Assembly: GCA_003577305.1 (NCBI GenBank)
Contig: QEVL01000004.1
Location: forward strand, 1-64,000
Reading direction: 5' to 3'
DNA length: 64,000 nucleotides
DNA from: Burkholderiales bacterium
Lineage (GTDB): Bacteria > Pseudomonadota > Gammaproteobacteria > Burkholderiales > Burkholderiaceae_E
The translations under genes and the position numbers were made by a program. The notes under the pieces are model-generated. The model did no database searches, was not told the DNA's origin, and saw only the letters and a program-made list of their open reading frames with translations. Shown here piece after piece: positions 42,650-52,275 of this stretch. Within the stretch, counting starts at the first letter, position 1, and each line of letters begins with the position of its first letter.

Positions 42650-45223
42650 ATGAGCCAGAGCGGCAAGCCGTCGGCCGAACTGCAGCAACTCGTCGCCGAC
42701 GCCGACACCGGCGGGCGCGCCGCCGCCGGCCTCTCGGGGGCCGTGATCAGCGTCGTAGCGATCGCGTGGTCGCTCTGGCAACTCTGGTACGCCTCGCCGC
42801 TGCCGTTCTCGCTCGGCTTCGGCCTGCTCAACGACACCGAGGCGCGGGCGCTGCACCTGGCGCTGGCGCTGTTCCTCGGTTTCCTGGCGTATCCCGGTTC
42901 GCGCCGGCGCGGCGTGCGCTATCGCGTTCCGCTCACCGACTGGGCGATGGCCCTGGTTGGCGCCTTCGCCGGCGCTTACCTGTTTCTCTTCTACAACCAG
43001 CTCGCCACGCGTCCGGGCGTGCCGATCGCGCAGGACATCGTGGTCGCCACCGTGGGCATGGTGCTGCTGCTCGAGGCCACGCGTCGCGCGGTAGGCCTGC
43101 CGATGACGATCCTGGCGCTCGTCTTCCTCGCGTACATCTTCCTCGGGCCGTGGCTGCCCGACGTGGTCTCGCACAAGGGCGCATCGCTCGAGCGGATGAT
43201 CTCGCACATGTGGCTCACCACCGAAGGCGTCTACGGCGTGGCGCTCGGGGTGTCGGTGTCGTTCATCTTCATCTACGTGCTGTTCGGCTCGCTGCTCGAC
43301 CGCGCCGGTGCCGGCAACTACATGATGCAGGTTGCATTCGCCGCGCTCGGGCACCTGCGCGGCGGGCCGGCCAAGGTCGCCGTCGTCTCCTCGGGCCTGA
43401 ATGGCCTGATCTCCGGGTCGTCGGTGTCGAACGTCGTCTCGGGCGGCATCTTCACGATTCCGCTGATGAAGAAGGCGGGCTACGGCGGCGTGAAGGCCGG
43501 CGCGATCGAGACCGCCTCGTCGGTCAACGGCCAGATCATGCCGCCGGTGATGGGCGCGGCGGCGTTCCTGATGGTCGAGTACGTCGGCATCCCGTATTCC
43601 GACATCGTCAAGCACGCGTTCCTGCCGGCGGTGATCTCCTACATCGCGCTCTTCTACATCGTGCACCTCGAAGCGCTCAAGCTCGGCATGAACCCGAGTG
43701 CGGTGCGCCGGCCGCGTCCGATGCGCGAGCGGCTGCTCGGCTGGGGCTTCGGACTGAGCGGAACGATCATCGTCTGCGCGCTCGGCTACTGGGTCGCGCT
43801 GGGCGCGCAGCAGCTCTTCGGCGAGAGGGCGATCTGGATCGTCGGCGCGCTGCTGCTCGCCACGCACGTCGCGCTGCTGCGCGATGCGGCGCGCAACCCC
43901 GACCTGCCGCAGGACATCGACATCGACAACCCGGTGCTGCCCGACACCTGGCCGACGGTGCGCGCCGGGCTGCACTTCCTGATCCCGATCGGCGTGCTGA
44001 TCTGGTGCCTGATGATCGAGCAGCTGTCGCCGGCGCTGAGCGCGTTCTGGGCGACGACGACCCTGATCGTGCTGATGGCCACGCAGCGGCCGATCGTCGC
44101 GTTCTTTCGCAGCCGGCCGATGCTGCCCGAGTGGCGCACCGGTTTTCGCGAGGTCGTGCAGGGCCTGAACGACGGCGCGCGCAACATGATCGCGATCGGC
44201 ATCGCGACCGCGACCGCCGGCATCATCGTGGGCGGAATCACGCTCACCGGCCTGGGCTTCCGGATGACCGACTTCGTCGAGGTCGTCTCGCAGGGCAACG
44301 TGGTCGTCATGCTGCTGTTCACCGCCTTCGTCTGCCTGGTGCTCGGCCTGGGCGTGCCCACCACGGCGAACTACATCCTGGTCGCTTCGCTGATGGCGCC
44401 GGTGATCGTCGAACTGGGCGCGCAGAGCGGGCTCATCATTCCGCTGATCGCGGTGCACCTGTTCGTCTTCTATTACGGAATCATGGGCGACATCACGCCG
44501 CCGGTGGGACTGGCGACTTTCGCCGCCGCGGCGATCTCGGGCGAGGACGCGATCAGGACCGGCATCCAGGGGTCGCTCTACGCGCTGCGCACCGTGGTGC
44601 TGCCGTTCGTCTTCATCTTCAATCCGGCGCTGCTGCTGATCGACGTGCACGGATGGTTCGAGGTCGCGATCGTCGCGTTCGCCTCGATCGTCGCCTCGCT
44701 CACGTTCGCGGCGGCGACGATGGCGTGGTTTCGCGTGCGCTGCCGCTGGTGGGAGGTGGCCGTGCTGCTGCTGGCCACCTTCGCGCTGTTCCGTCCCGAC
44801 TGGTTCATGGATCGCTTCACGCCGCCATACAGGGAGGTCGGGGCCGCGCAGATCTTCGAGGTGGCACGGCAACTGGGCGAGGGCGACCGGCTGGCGCTGG
44901 TCATCGCCGGCACCAACCTGGAAGGCGACGAGGTGCGCAAGACCGTCGGCGTGCAGTTGCGCGAGCCCGGCGACGGGCGCAAGCGCCTGCAGGAGGCCGG
45001 GCTCACGATCACCGCGCTCGGCGACCAGGTGCAGATCGCCAACGTGCGCTTCGGCAGTCGCGCGAAGAAGAACGGCTTCGAGATCGGCTGGACGGTGGGG
45101 GGCGTGCTCGTGCCCACCGAGCGGCCGTCGATGTACTGGGTCTACATTCCCGGGCTGCTGCTGGTGGCGCTGCTCTGGTGGTGGCAGGGCCGGCGGATGC
45201 CGCGCGCGGCGCCGGCAGCCTGA
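42650..45223 (+). CDS. TRAP transporter fused permease (DctQ-DctM, TAXI type)
   Basis: An 857-residue membrane protein combining the small and large TRAP permease subunits. The first roughly 150 residues form the four-helix DctQ-like part; residues about 170-680 form the DctM-like channel with SGLNGLISGSSVSNVVSGG near 248 and YYGIMGDITPPVGLATFAA near 607. A DUF3394-like C-terminal extension (about 690-830) follows, ending in one more helix. Its initiation codon lies 8 bp after the receptor gene, so the pair forms one operon. It converges with the ammonia-lyase gene. Confidence 0.92.
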   Translation: MSQSGKPSAELQQLVADADTGGRAAAGLSGAVISVVAIAWSLWQLWYASPLPFSLGFGLLNDTEARALHLALALFLGFLAYPGSRRRGVRYRVPLTDWAMALVGAFAGAYLFLFYNQLATRPGVPIAQDIVVATVGMVLLLEATRRAVGLPMTILALVFLAYIFLGPWLPDVVSHKGASLERMISHMWLTTEGVYGVALGVSVSFIFIYVLFGSLLDRAGAGNYMMQVAFAALGHLRGGPAKVAVVSSGLNGLISGSSVSNVVSGGIFTIPLMKKAGYGGVKAGAIETASSVNGQIMPPVMGAAAFLMVEYVGIPYSDIVKHAFLPAVISYIALFYIVHLEALKLGMNPSAVRRPRPMRERLLGWGFGLSGTIIVCALGYWVALGAQQLFGERAIWIVGALLLATHVALLRDAARNPDLPQDIDIDNPVLPDTWPTVRAGLHFLIPIGVLIWCLMIEQLSPALSAFWATTTLIVLMATQRPIVAFFRSRPMLPEWRTGFREVVQGLNDGARNMIAIGIATATAGIIVGGITLTGLGFRMTDFVEVVSQGNVVVMLLFTAFVCLVLGLGVPTTANYILVASLMAPVIVELGAQSGLIIPLIAVHLFVFYYGIMGDITPPVGLATFAAAAISGEDAIRTGIQGSLYALRTVVLPFVFIFNPALLLIDVHGWFEVAIVAFASIVASLTFAAATMAWFRVRCRWWEVAVLLLATFALFRPDWFMDRFTPPYREVGAAQIFEVARQLGEGDRLALVIAGTNLEGDEVRKTVGVQLREPGDGRKRLQEAGLTITALGDQVQIANVRFGSRAKKNGFEIGWTVGGVLVPTERPSMYWVYIPGLLLVALLWWWQGRRMPRAAPAA

Positions 45224-45260
45224 ACGCGCCGGCGCTCCGAGCGCACCCGGGGGCGCCTGC

Positions 45261-46223
45261 TCAGCCCGCGCCGATCCAGCCGGCCCAGGCGGCGAGGTCG
45301 ACGTTGCCGCCGCTGACGATCACGCCGACGCGCCGGCCGTGCCAGCGCGGCGCCGCGGCGAACGCGCCGGCGGCTGCCAGGCAACCGGTGGGCTCGACCA
45401 CCATCTTCATGCGCTCGGCGAAGAAGCGCATCGCCTGCACCAGATCCGCGTCATCGACGGTGAGGATGTCGCGCACCCGCTCGCGGATGATCGGGAAAGT
45501 GAGCTCGCCCAGATGCGTGGTCATCGCGCCGTCGGCGATCGTCGTGGGCACCGCGATCGTCACGATGCGGCCGGCGCGCAGCGACTGCAGGCCGTCGTCG
45601 CCCGCCTCGGGCTCCACCCCGTAGACTGCGCAATCGGGCGCCATCGCCTGTGCGGCGAGTGCGCAGCCGGCGAGCAGGCCGCCCCCGCCCAGGCAGACGA
45701 AGAGCGCATCGAGCGGCCCCACCTCCTCGAACAGCTCGAGGGCCGCGGTCCCCTGGCCGGCGATCACGTCGGCGTGGTCGTACGGCGGGATGAGCGTTGC
45801 GCCGCGCTCGCGGGCAATGCGTTGCGCGAGCGCCTCGCGGTCTTCGGTGAAGCGGTCATGGGTGACGATCTCGCCGCCGTAGCCGCGGGTGGCGGCCAGC
45901 TTGGCCGCCGGCGCATCCGAGGGCATCACGATCGTCGCCGACACGCCGAGCTCGCGCGCAGCCAGCGCGATCGCCTGCGCGTGGTTGCCCGAGGAGAACG
46001 TGACCACGCCTGCCCGCTGCTGCGCGGGCGAGAGCCGGGCGATCGCGTTGAATGCACCGCGGAACTTGAACGCGCCCATGCGCTGGAAGTTCTCGCACTT
46101 GAAGAAGAGCGACGCGCCGGCGCGCGCATCGGCGGTGGCCGAGCGCAGCACCGGCGTGCGGTGCGCATGACCGCGCAGCCGCCCGGCGGCGGCCTGGACA
46201 TCGACGAAACCGGGAAGGGGCAT
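45261..46223 (-). CDS. PLP-dependent threonine/hydroxyaspartate ammonia-lyase
   Basis: A 320-residue fold-type II PLP enzyme of the serine/threonine dehydratase family. The PLP lysine lies in RMGAFKFRGAFNA near 50-62; the phosphate-binding loop is GGGGLLAG near 178-185; SSGNHAQAIALAA follows the family pattern. The length without an ACT domain fits catabolic dehydratases, serine racemase or threo-3-hydroxyaspartate ammonia-lyase. The start at ATG 46223 gives a canonical N-terminus; ATG 46268 would add 15 residues. Confidence 0.85.
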   Translation of the reverse strand: MPLPGFVDVQAAAGRLRGHAHRTPVLRSATADARAGASLFFKCENFQRMGAFKFRGAFNAIARLSPAQQRAGVVTFSSGNHAQAIALAARELGVSATIVMPSDAPAAKLAATRGYGGEIVTHDRFTEDREALAQRIARERGATLIPPYDHADVIAGQGTAALELFEEVGPLDALFVCLGGGGLLAGCALAAQAMAPDCAVYGVEPEAGDDGLQSLRAGRIVTIAVPTTIADGAMTTHLGELTFPIIRERVRDILTVDDADLVQAMRFFAERMKMVVEPTGCLAAAGAFAAAPRWHGRRVGVIVSGGNVDLAAWAGWIGAG

Positions 46224-46281
46224 GGCGTGGCGCGAAGGGCAGGACAAGGTCCGCGGGATCGACAGCATACGTCGATCGTGC

Positions 46282-47043
46282 CTACAGCAGCAGCCGCGCC
46301 AGGTTCGTGCACAGCAACGCGAGGGCCGCCAGGAACAGCGCGCCCAGTGCCACCTGCTGGTAGGCGCGTTCGCTCGCCTGCCTGAAGAGCCTCGCGCCGA
46401 GCACGCCTCCGCCAAAGAACACCGGGGCGAGGTATGCGGCGCTGCTCGCGCCGTCGAACGTCAGCAGGCCGAAGAGCATCATCGAAACCACTGCGGCCAA
46501 CTGCGCGACACCCGAGACGACGATCAGGTCCGCGCGCTTGCGCCGGGCCGGGTCGCTGCCGGCGAGGATGTACAGCACGAGGGGTGGGCCGCCGATCGAA
46601 CCGAACCCGGTCAGGAACCCCGACACGATTCCGGCCCCCGTCTCGCCACCGGATCCGCGAGGCAGCGGCAGATCCGTACCGCGCCACATGAGCCCGGCCA
46701 TCGCGACGACCGCTGCGCTGATCGCGAGGTTGCTCAGCAACGGGTCGAGCTCCCGCAACGCGAAATGACCGATCGGAATCGCGACGAGCGCCGACAGGCC
46801 CATCGTCGCCAGCCGATGCCGGGTCGTATGCGCGAGACTGGAGGGAACCAGCATCAGCGTCGCCAGTGCCTCGAGCAGGGTGCCGATCGCGACGGCGGGG
46901 ATCGGCCCCATGGCGAGCCCCAGCACAGGCACGAGCAGCAGCGACGAGCCGAAGCCCGAGAAGCCGCGCAGGAGTCCGGCCGCGAGGGTGACGACAAGGA
47001 TTGCCGCGATCCAGAGGCCGCCCAGGCCCGCGAACTCCGCCAT
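46282..47043 (-). CDS. TauE/SafE-family sulfite exporter-like membrane protein
   Basis: A 253-residue protein with about eight membrane helices in two related halves. The first half opens with GFSGFGSSLLLVPVLG near 27-42 and the second with SGFLTGFGSIGGPPLVLYI near 138-156, the repeated signature of the TauE/SafE family. Members export sulfite, sulfoacetate or other small anions; substrate not known here. It lies between the HIT and ammonia-lyase genes on the same strand. Confidence 0.87.
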   Translation of the reverse strand: MAEFAGLGGLWIAAILVVTLAAGLLRGFSGFGSSLLLVPVLGLAMGPIPAVAIGTLLEALATLMLVPSSLAHTTRHRLATMGLSALVAIPIGHFALRELDPLLSNLAISAAVVAMAGLMWRGTDLPLPRGSGGETGAGIVSGFLTGFGSIGGPPLVLYILAGSDPARRKRADLIVVSGVAQLAAVVSMMLFGLLTFDGASSAAYLAPVFFGGGVLGARLFRQASERAYQQVALGALFLAALALLCTNLARLLL

Positions 47044-47076
47044 GGCTTCGATCGAACCGACCCGGCGCTGCGGCGC

Positions 47077-47478
47077 TCAGACGCGGATGCGCGCGGCCAT
47101 CGCCTGCAGCGCCTCGAACGCCGGGTCGCGACGCGGCCAGCCGAGCGTGACTGCATCGCCGCTGTGGCGCGGCAGCACGTGCAGGTGCAGGTGGGGCACC
47201 GTCTGCCAGCCCGCGACACGGTTGGCCTGCAGGATGGTCACGCCATCGGCCGCGAATTCGCGCTCCACCGCGATCGCGATGCGCCGCGCCGCGCGCATCA
47301 GCGCGGTGGCGGTTTCCTCGTCGGCGTCCATCAGCGTTTCGTAGGGCCGGACCGAGGCCACGATCACGTGGCCGTCGTTGACCTGGCCCGCGTCCATGAA
47401 CGCGAACACGTGCTCGTCCGCGTAGACGCGCGCACAGGGCAATTCGCCGGCGTGCAGCCTCTCGAAGATCGTCGGCAT
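47077..47478 (-). CDS. HIT-family nucleotide hydrolase
   Basis: A 133-residue histidine-triad protein, a family that hydrolyses nucleotide-phosphoramidate or dinucleoside-polyphosphate bonds. The triad is HLHLHV near 95-100, preceded by QANRVAGWQTVPHLH. N-terminal IFERLHAGELPCARVYADEH is typical of the group. It is divergent from serA (121 bp gap). Confidence 0.92.
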   Translation of the reverse strand: MPTIFERLHAGELPCARVYADEHVFAFMDAGQVNDGHVIVASVRPYETLMDADEETATALMRAARRIAIAVEREFAADGVTILQANRVAGWQTVPHLHLHVLPRHSGDAVTLGWPRRDPAFEALQAMAARIRV

Positions 47479-47587
47479 GATCAGGGCTCCAGGGGTGGAA
47501 GAGGGCCGAAGAACCGGGGGAGGAGGATCCCGGAAGCCGGGTCGCGGGGCAATACCCGTACTGCCAGAGCAGCCGTGTCCGGGATTC

Positions 47588-47593
47588 TACAAT
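47588..47593 (+). promoter_or_regulatory. -10-like hexamer immediately upstream of serA
   Basis: TACAAT ends 6 bp before ATG 47600 and the interval has no Shine-Dalgarno sequence. If used, transcription would start at or next to the ATG, giving a leaderless serA mRNA. No clear -35 hexamer precedes it. Confidence 0.4.
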
Positions 47594-47599
47594 TCGCGG

Positions 47600-48844
47600 A
47601 TGACGCTTCCGCCTGCCGCCCGCTTCTCCGTCCCAAGGGAAAAACTCAGGTTCGTGCTGCTCGAGGGCATCCATCCCTCGGCAGTCGACACCCTTCGAGC
47701 CCATGGCTACACCAACGTCGAGACATTCAGGCAGTCGCTCTCGGGCGACGAGCTGGTTCGCGCGATCGAGCGCGCCCACTTCGTGGGCATCCGCTCGCGC
47801 ACGCACCTCACCGAGGAGGTGATCGCGCGCGCGCCCAGGCTGAGCGCGATCGGCTGCTTCTGCATCGGCACCAACCAGGTCGACCTCGATGCGGCGGCGC
47901 GCCGCGGCATCCCGGTGTTCAACGCCCCGTACTCGAACACGCGCAGCGTCGCCGAACTGGTGCTGGGCGAAATCATCATGCTGATGCGCGGGATCCCCGC
48001 GAAGAACGCGAAGCTGCATCGCAACGGCTGGGAGAAGAGCGCCGCCAACTCCTACGAAGTGCGCGGCAAGACGCTGGGCGTGGTCGGCTACGGCCACATC
48101 GGCACGCAGATCGGCATCCTCGCCGAGCAGCTCGGCATGTCGGTGCTGTTTCACGACATCGAGAAGAAGCTGCCGCTGGGAAACGCGCGGCAGGCAGCCT
48201 CGCTCGACGCGCTGCTCGCCGAATCCGACGTGGTGACGCTGCACGTGCCGGCAACCCCGGCCACGAAGAACATGATCGCCGCCGTGCAGCTCGCGAAGAT
48301 GAGGCGCGGCAGCCATCTGATCAACGCCTCGCGCGGCGACGTGGTCGACATCGACGCCCTGGCCGCGGCGCTCGCGAGCGAGCACCTGCACGGGGCGGCG
48401 ATCGACGTGTTCCCGATCGAGCCCAGCGGCAACGAGGGCGTGTTCGAGTCGCCGCTCACCCGCTTCGACAACGTGATCCTCACGCCGCACATCGGCGGCT
48501 CGACCTCCGAGGCGCAGGCGAACATCGGCGGCGAGGTGGCCGCCAAGCTGCTGCGCTACAGCGACAACGGCTCCACCGTCACCGCGGTCAACTTCCCCGA
48601 GGTGTCGCTCCCCGAGCACACCGGCAAGAGCCGGCTGCTGCACGTGCACCGCAACGTACCGGGTATCATCGCGCGCATCAACGAGCGCTTCTCCCGCGCC
48701 GGCATCAACATCGCCGCCCAGTACCTGCAGACCGATGCGCGGCTGGGCTACGTGGTGATCGACGTCGACGCTTCGGCCAGCCAGGTCGCGCTCGACGAGA
48801 TCGCGGCGATCGAAGGGACGATTCGCTGCCGCATCCTGTACTGA
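47600..48844 (+). CDS. serA: D-3-phosphoglycerate dehydrogenase
   Basis: First step of serine synthesis, NAD-dependent oxidation of 3-phosphoglycerate. It has 414 residues, the E. coli-like type with a C-terminal ACT domain (about 340-414, RLLHVHRNVPGIIARINERF) for serine feedback. NAD motif VVGYGHIGTQIG near 157-168; substrate and catalytic regions INASRGDVVD and TPHIGGST (with active-site His). It lies divergent to the HIT gene and 21 bp before nnrS. Confidence 0.95.
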   Translation: MTLPPAARFSVPREKLRFVLLEGIHPSAVDTLRAHGYTNVETFRQSLSGDELVRAIERAHFVGIRSRTHLTEEVIARAPRLSAIGCFCIGTNQVDLDAAARRGIPVFNAPYSNTRSVAELVLGEIIMLMRGIPAKNAKLHRNGWEKSAANSYEVRGKTLGVVGYGHIGTQIGILAEQLGMSVLFHDIEKKLPLGNARQAASLDALLAESDVVTLHVPATPATKNMIAAVQLAKMRRGSHLINASRGDVVDIDALAAALASEHLHGAAIDVFPIEPSGNEGVFESPLTRFDNVILTPHIGGSTSEAQANIGGEVAAKLLRYSDNGSTVTAVNFPEVSLPEHTGKSRLLHVHRNVPGIIARINERFSRAGINIAAQYLQTDARLGYVVIDVDASASQVALDEIAAIEGTIRCRILY

Positions 48845-48865
48845 ACTCCCGAAGAGCGGGGCGAG

Positions 48866-50065
48866 ATGGACGAACTGCAGTTGAAGCGACCCGGGAAGGC
48901 GGCCGTGCCCGTCGCGGTCCCGGCTTTCGCGCTCTGGCAACTGGGCTTCCGGCCCTTCTACCTGCTGGCCAGCATCTTCAGCGCGATCAGCGTCGGCCTG
49001 TGGACGCTGCAGTACTCGGGTTGGCTCGAGGGCGCCTACCTGAAAGGGCCGCTGTGGCACGGCCACGAGATGCTGTTCGGCTACACGCTGGCAGTGATCG
49101 TCGGCTTCCTGCTCACCGCGGTGCGCAACTGGACCGGCCTGCCCACGCCCGCAGGAGCGCCGCTCGCCGCCCTGGCCGCGCTGTGGGTCCTCGGGCGCAT
49201 CCTGGTGTTCACGCCCTGGAGCCTCGCCGCCGCGCTGGCAAACGCCGCCTTCCCGTTCGCGGCGGCGGCCATGATCGCCGCGCCGATCGCCCGCTCGCGC
49301 AATCGGCGCAACTACTTCTTCATCGCGCTGCTGGTGCTGTTCGGACTGATCGCGCTGGCCACCCACGCGGCGCTGAACGGCGTGGTCGATGTGTCGCCGC
49401 TCTTCACGCTGCAACTGGCGCTCGACCTGGTCCTGTTCATCATGGTGGTGATGGCAGGGCGCGTCGTCCCGATGTTCACCAACAACGGGGTGCCCGGTGC
49501 CAACGCCACCCGCCGCCCCTGGATCGAACGGCTGGCGCTGGGCTCGATCATTGCGCTCTTCCTCGCCGATCACGTGCCGGCGATGCCGGCGCTCGCGGGA
49601 GCGGTGGCGCTCGTGGCGGCGATCGTGCACGCCGGGCGACTGGCGCTGTGGCAGAGCTGGCGCACGCTGCGTACGCCACTCGTGTGGGTGCTGCACCTCG
49701 CCTATGCCTGGATCGTGATCCACCTGCTGCTGCGCGCGCTGGCCGCGGCCGGATGGGTGGCCGAGCCGCTGGCGCTGCACGCGCTCACGCTGGGGGCGAT
49801 CGGCGTGCTCACGATCGGCATGATCACCCGCACCGCGCGCGGGCACACCGCGCGGCCGCTGAAGGCCGACGGCTACGAAACCGCGGCCTACCTGCTGGTG
49901 TGCGCCGCGGCGCTCGCGCGGGTGTTCGGGCCGATGCTGCTGCCGGCGTACTACGCGGCCTGCGTGCAGGTTTCGGGCCTGTTGTGGGTGGCGGCCTTCG
50001 GGCTCTATGCGGTGCGCTACTGGCCGGTACTCACGCGTCCGCGCCTGGACGGCAAGCCCGGCTAG
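48866..50065 (+). CDS. NnrS-family heme-copper membrane protein
   Basis: A 399-residue polytopic membrane protein with about 12 helices. FALWQLGFRPFYLLAS near the N-terminus, LWHGHEMLFGYTLAVIVGFLLTAVRNWTGLPTP (about 55-90) and GRVVPMFTNNGVPG near 195 are NnrS hallmarks; several His and Met residues are candidate metal ligands. NnrS proteins relieve nitrosative stress in denitrifiers, but no nitric-oxide reductase genes are in view. An in-frame short gap to serA suggests co-transcription. Confidence 0.9.
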   Translation: MDELQLKRPGKAAVPVAVPAFALWQLGFRPFYLLASIFSAISVGLWTLQYSGWLEGAYLKGPLWHGHEMLFGYTLAVIVGFLLTAVRNWTGLPTPAGAPLAALAALWVLGRILVFTPWSLAAALANAAFPFAAAAMIAAPIARSRNRRNYFFIALLVLFGLIALATHAALNGVVDVSPLFTLQLALDLVLFIMVVMAGRVVPMFTNNGVPGANATRRPWIERLALGSIIALFLADHVPAMPALAGAVALVAAIVHAGRLALWQSWRTLRTPLVWVLHLAYAWIVIHLLLRALAAAGWVAEPLALHALTLGAIGVLTIGMITRTARGHTARPLKADGYETAAYLLVCAAALARVFGPMLLPAYYAACVQVSGLLWVAAFGLYAVRYWPVLTRPRLDGKPG

Positions 50066-50182
50066 GAAACCCGCCGGTGTTTCGCGCGTCGCCCGCCGAT
50101 CCGGCCGCCCGGTTCGCGGCCCTGATCGCGGCGTGGCCTGCCCGGTTACCATCGGGGTTTTCGAACCCACGCGAAAGGCCCC

Positions 50183-51604
50183 ATGGATCCGCACCGCACC
50201 CGCGTCGAACACGACCTGCTCGGCGATCGCGCCGTTCCCGACGATGCCTATTACGGCGTGCACACGCTGCGCGCGCTCGAGAACTTCCCGATCAGCGACA
50301 CGCCGATCTCGATCTATCCGGCGCTGATCCGCGCGCTGGCCTGCATCAAGCAGGCGGCGGCCATGGCCAACAGCGAACTGGGCCTGCTCGACGAAGAGCG
50401 CGCCGGCTTCATCGTGCGCGCCTGCGAGGAGGTGCGCGAAGGCAGGCTGCACGGGCAGTTCGTCGTCGACGTGATCCAGGGCGGGGCCGGGACGTCGACC
50501 AACATGAACGCCAACGAGGTGATCTGCAACCGCGCGCTCGAGCTGATGGGGCGCTCGCGCGGCGACTACGCGGCGCTGCACCCGATCGATCACGTCAACA
50601 TGAGCCAGAGCACGAACGACGTCTATCCGACCGCGATCAAGCTCGCGGCCTGGTTCGACATCGCAGGGTTGATCGAGGCCATGGAGACCCTGCGAGGAGC
50701 CTTCGCGGACAAGGCGCGCGAATTCGCCGACGTGCTGAAGATGGGGCGCACCCAGTTGCAGGACGCGGTCCCGATGACGCTCGGTCAGGAATTCACCACT
50801 TATGCAACGATGCTCGGCGAAGACCAGAAGCGGCTGCGCGAGGCGGCCGACCTGATCCGCGAGATCAACCTCGGCGCGACCGCGATCGGCACCGGCATCA
50901 CCGCGCACCCCGACTATGCGGCGCTCGTCTGCAGGCGCCTGTCCGAGGTCTCGGGAGTGCAGCTGATCACGGCACCCGACCTGATCGAGGCAACCCAGGA
51001 TTGCGGCGGCTTCGTTCAGCTCTCGGGCGTGCTCAAGCGCGTCGCGGTCAAGCTGTCGAAGACCTGCAGCGACCTGCGGCTGCTCTCGTCGGGCCCGCGC
51101 GCCGGATTGAACGAGATCGACCTCCCCGCGATGCAGGCCGGCTCCTCGATCATGCCCGGCAAGGTCAATCCGGTCATCCCGGAAGTGGTCAACCAGATCG
51201 CCTACGAGGTGATCGGCAACGACGTCACCATCACTTACGCCGCCGAAGCCGGCCAGCTGCAGCTCAATGCCTTCGAGCCGATCATCGCGCACAGCCTGTT
51301 CAAGAGCATCACGCACCTGCGCAACGGCTGCCTCACGCTGGCCGAGCGCTGCGTGCGCGGCATCACCGCGAACCGCGAGCGGCTGCGCGCGATGGTCGAG
51401 AACTCGATCGGCATCGTCACCGCGCTCAACCCGTACATCGGCTACGCCAATGCGAGCGCGGTGGCGGCCGAAGCGCACGCGACCGGCGGCTCGGTGCACG
51501 AGATCGTGCTCGCGCGCGGGCTGATGTCGCGCGAGGAGCTCGACCGCGTGATGCGCCCCGAGGAGCTGACGCGACCGCAGCCGATCCGCACGCTGGCGAA
51601 GTGA
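50183..51604 (+). CDS. aspA: Aspartate ammonia-lyase
   Basis: Reversible deamination of L-aspartate to fumarate. The 473-residue protein of the aspartase/fumarase superfamily carries the signature loop GSSIMPGKVNPVIPEVVNQ at about 317-335, QGGAGTSTNMNANEV near 98-112 and HVNMSQSTNDVYPTAIK. The KVNPVIPEVVNQ form and TNMNANEV region favour aspartase over class II fumarase. The 117 bp before it contains no firm promoter; GAAAGG lies before the ATG. Confidence 0.9.
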   Translation: MDPHRTRVEHDLLGDRAVPDDAYYGVHTLRALENFPISDTPISIYPALIRALACIKQAAAMANSELGLLDEERAGFIVRACEEVREGRLHGQFVVDVIQGGAGTSTNMNANEVICNRALELMGRSRGDYAALHPIDHVNMSQSTNDVYPTAIKLAAWFDIAGLIEAMETLRGAFADKAREFADVLKMGRTQLQDAVPMTLGQEFTTYATMLGEDQKRLREAADLIREINLGATAIGTGITAHPDYAALVCRRLSEVSGVQLITAPDLIEATQDCGGFVQLSGVLKRVAVKLSKTCSDLRLLSSGPRAGLNEIDLPAMQAGSSIMPGKVNPVIPEVVNQIAYEVIGNDVTITYAAEAGQLQLNAFEPIIAHSLFKSITHLRNGCLTLAERCVRGITANRERLRAMVENSIGIVTALNPYIGYANASAVAAEAHATGGSVHEIVLARGLMSREELDRVMRPEELTRPQPIRTLAK

Positions 51605-51647
51605 GGGCAGGCGGCCCGGCGGACACCGTGCGCGCTGCGCCGCCCTG

Positions 51648-52094
51648 CTACTTCAGCTGCGCGCCGGCGGAGTCGAAGATTTCGACCGTGACCGGTATGC
51701 CTGCCGCCACGCTCTGCGTGACGGTGCAGAACTGCTCGAACTGGCCGAGCACCCGATCGAGGTGCGCGAGCGAAGCGCCCGGCACGCCCACGGTGAGGCG
51801 GGCCCGGATCGCGAGCACGCGCAGGCGGTTCTCGGCATTGCGGCCGATCTCCGCCGTGATTTCGGCCGACAGCGGCTCGGGCTGCTGCTTGAACTTGCGC
51901 AGCGCGAACAGCAGCGAACTGGACAGGCAGTTGCCGACCGACGACGCGAGCAGTTCGATCGGCGACGGACCGGCGCCCTGGCCGAGCGGCGGCGGCTCGT
52001 CGCCGATCAGGCGCGGCACTGCCTCCCCGAATCGGGCCTCGAACTGGTAGTCGCGCTGCTGCGCCAGGCGCACTGTCACCTTTTCCGCACTCAT
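51648..52094 (-). CDS. OsmC/Ohr-family protein
   Basis: A 148-residue OsmC-like protein. GPSPIELLASSVGNCLSSSL near 45-64 contains one conserved redox Cys; the second Cys is in QFCTVTQSV near 123. This spacing fits the OsmC family of thiol-dependent peroxide or hydroperoxide defence. ATG 52094 was taken; ATG 52118 would add eight basic residues. It is convergent with aspA. Confidence 0.85.
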   Translation of the reverse strand: MSAEKVTVRLAQQRDYQFEARFGEAVPRLIGDEPPPLGQGAGPSPIELLASSVGNCLSSSLLFALRKFKQQPEPLSAEITAEIGRNAENRLRVLAIRARLTVGVPGASLAHLDRVLGQFEQFCTVTQSVAAGIPVTVEIFDSAGAQLK

Positions 52095-52275
52095 TTTCCG
52101 GGCTCTCCGACCTCGCATCGATCAACAGCGCGATCTTACGCGAGACCGATCGGTCGCGCGCCGAGCGTGGACATGCGGCCGGGCGCGACGCGCAGATCGG
52201 GCGCGCCGCGGCGGTCGCCGTCCGCGCCCGCCCGCGCTATGCTCGGGTTCCATCGGGTTTCGGGGCGACTCGCGC

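Noticed and set aside
40245-47043. A taurine degradation cluster (class III aminotransferase, TRAP transporter, TauE-like exporter)
   Set aside because: The aminotransferase lacks features that would single out taurine-pyruvate aminotransferase, sulfoacetaldehyde acetyltransferase is absent, and the genes are on different strands and separated by unrelated ones.
45926-52050. Very long overlapping frames on both strands (1,857 codons minus, 1,942 codons plus)
   Set aside because: Both cross many genes with clear families in other frames, and their translations are low-complexity Arg/His/Ala-rich. They are GC artefacts.
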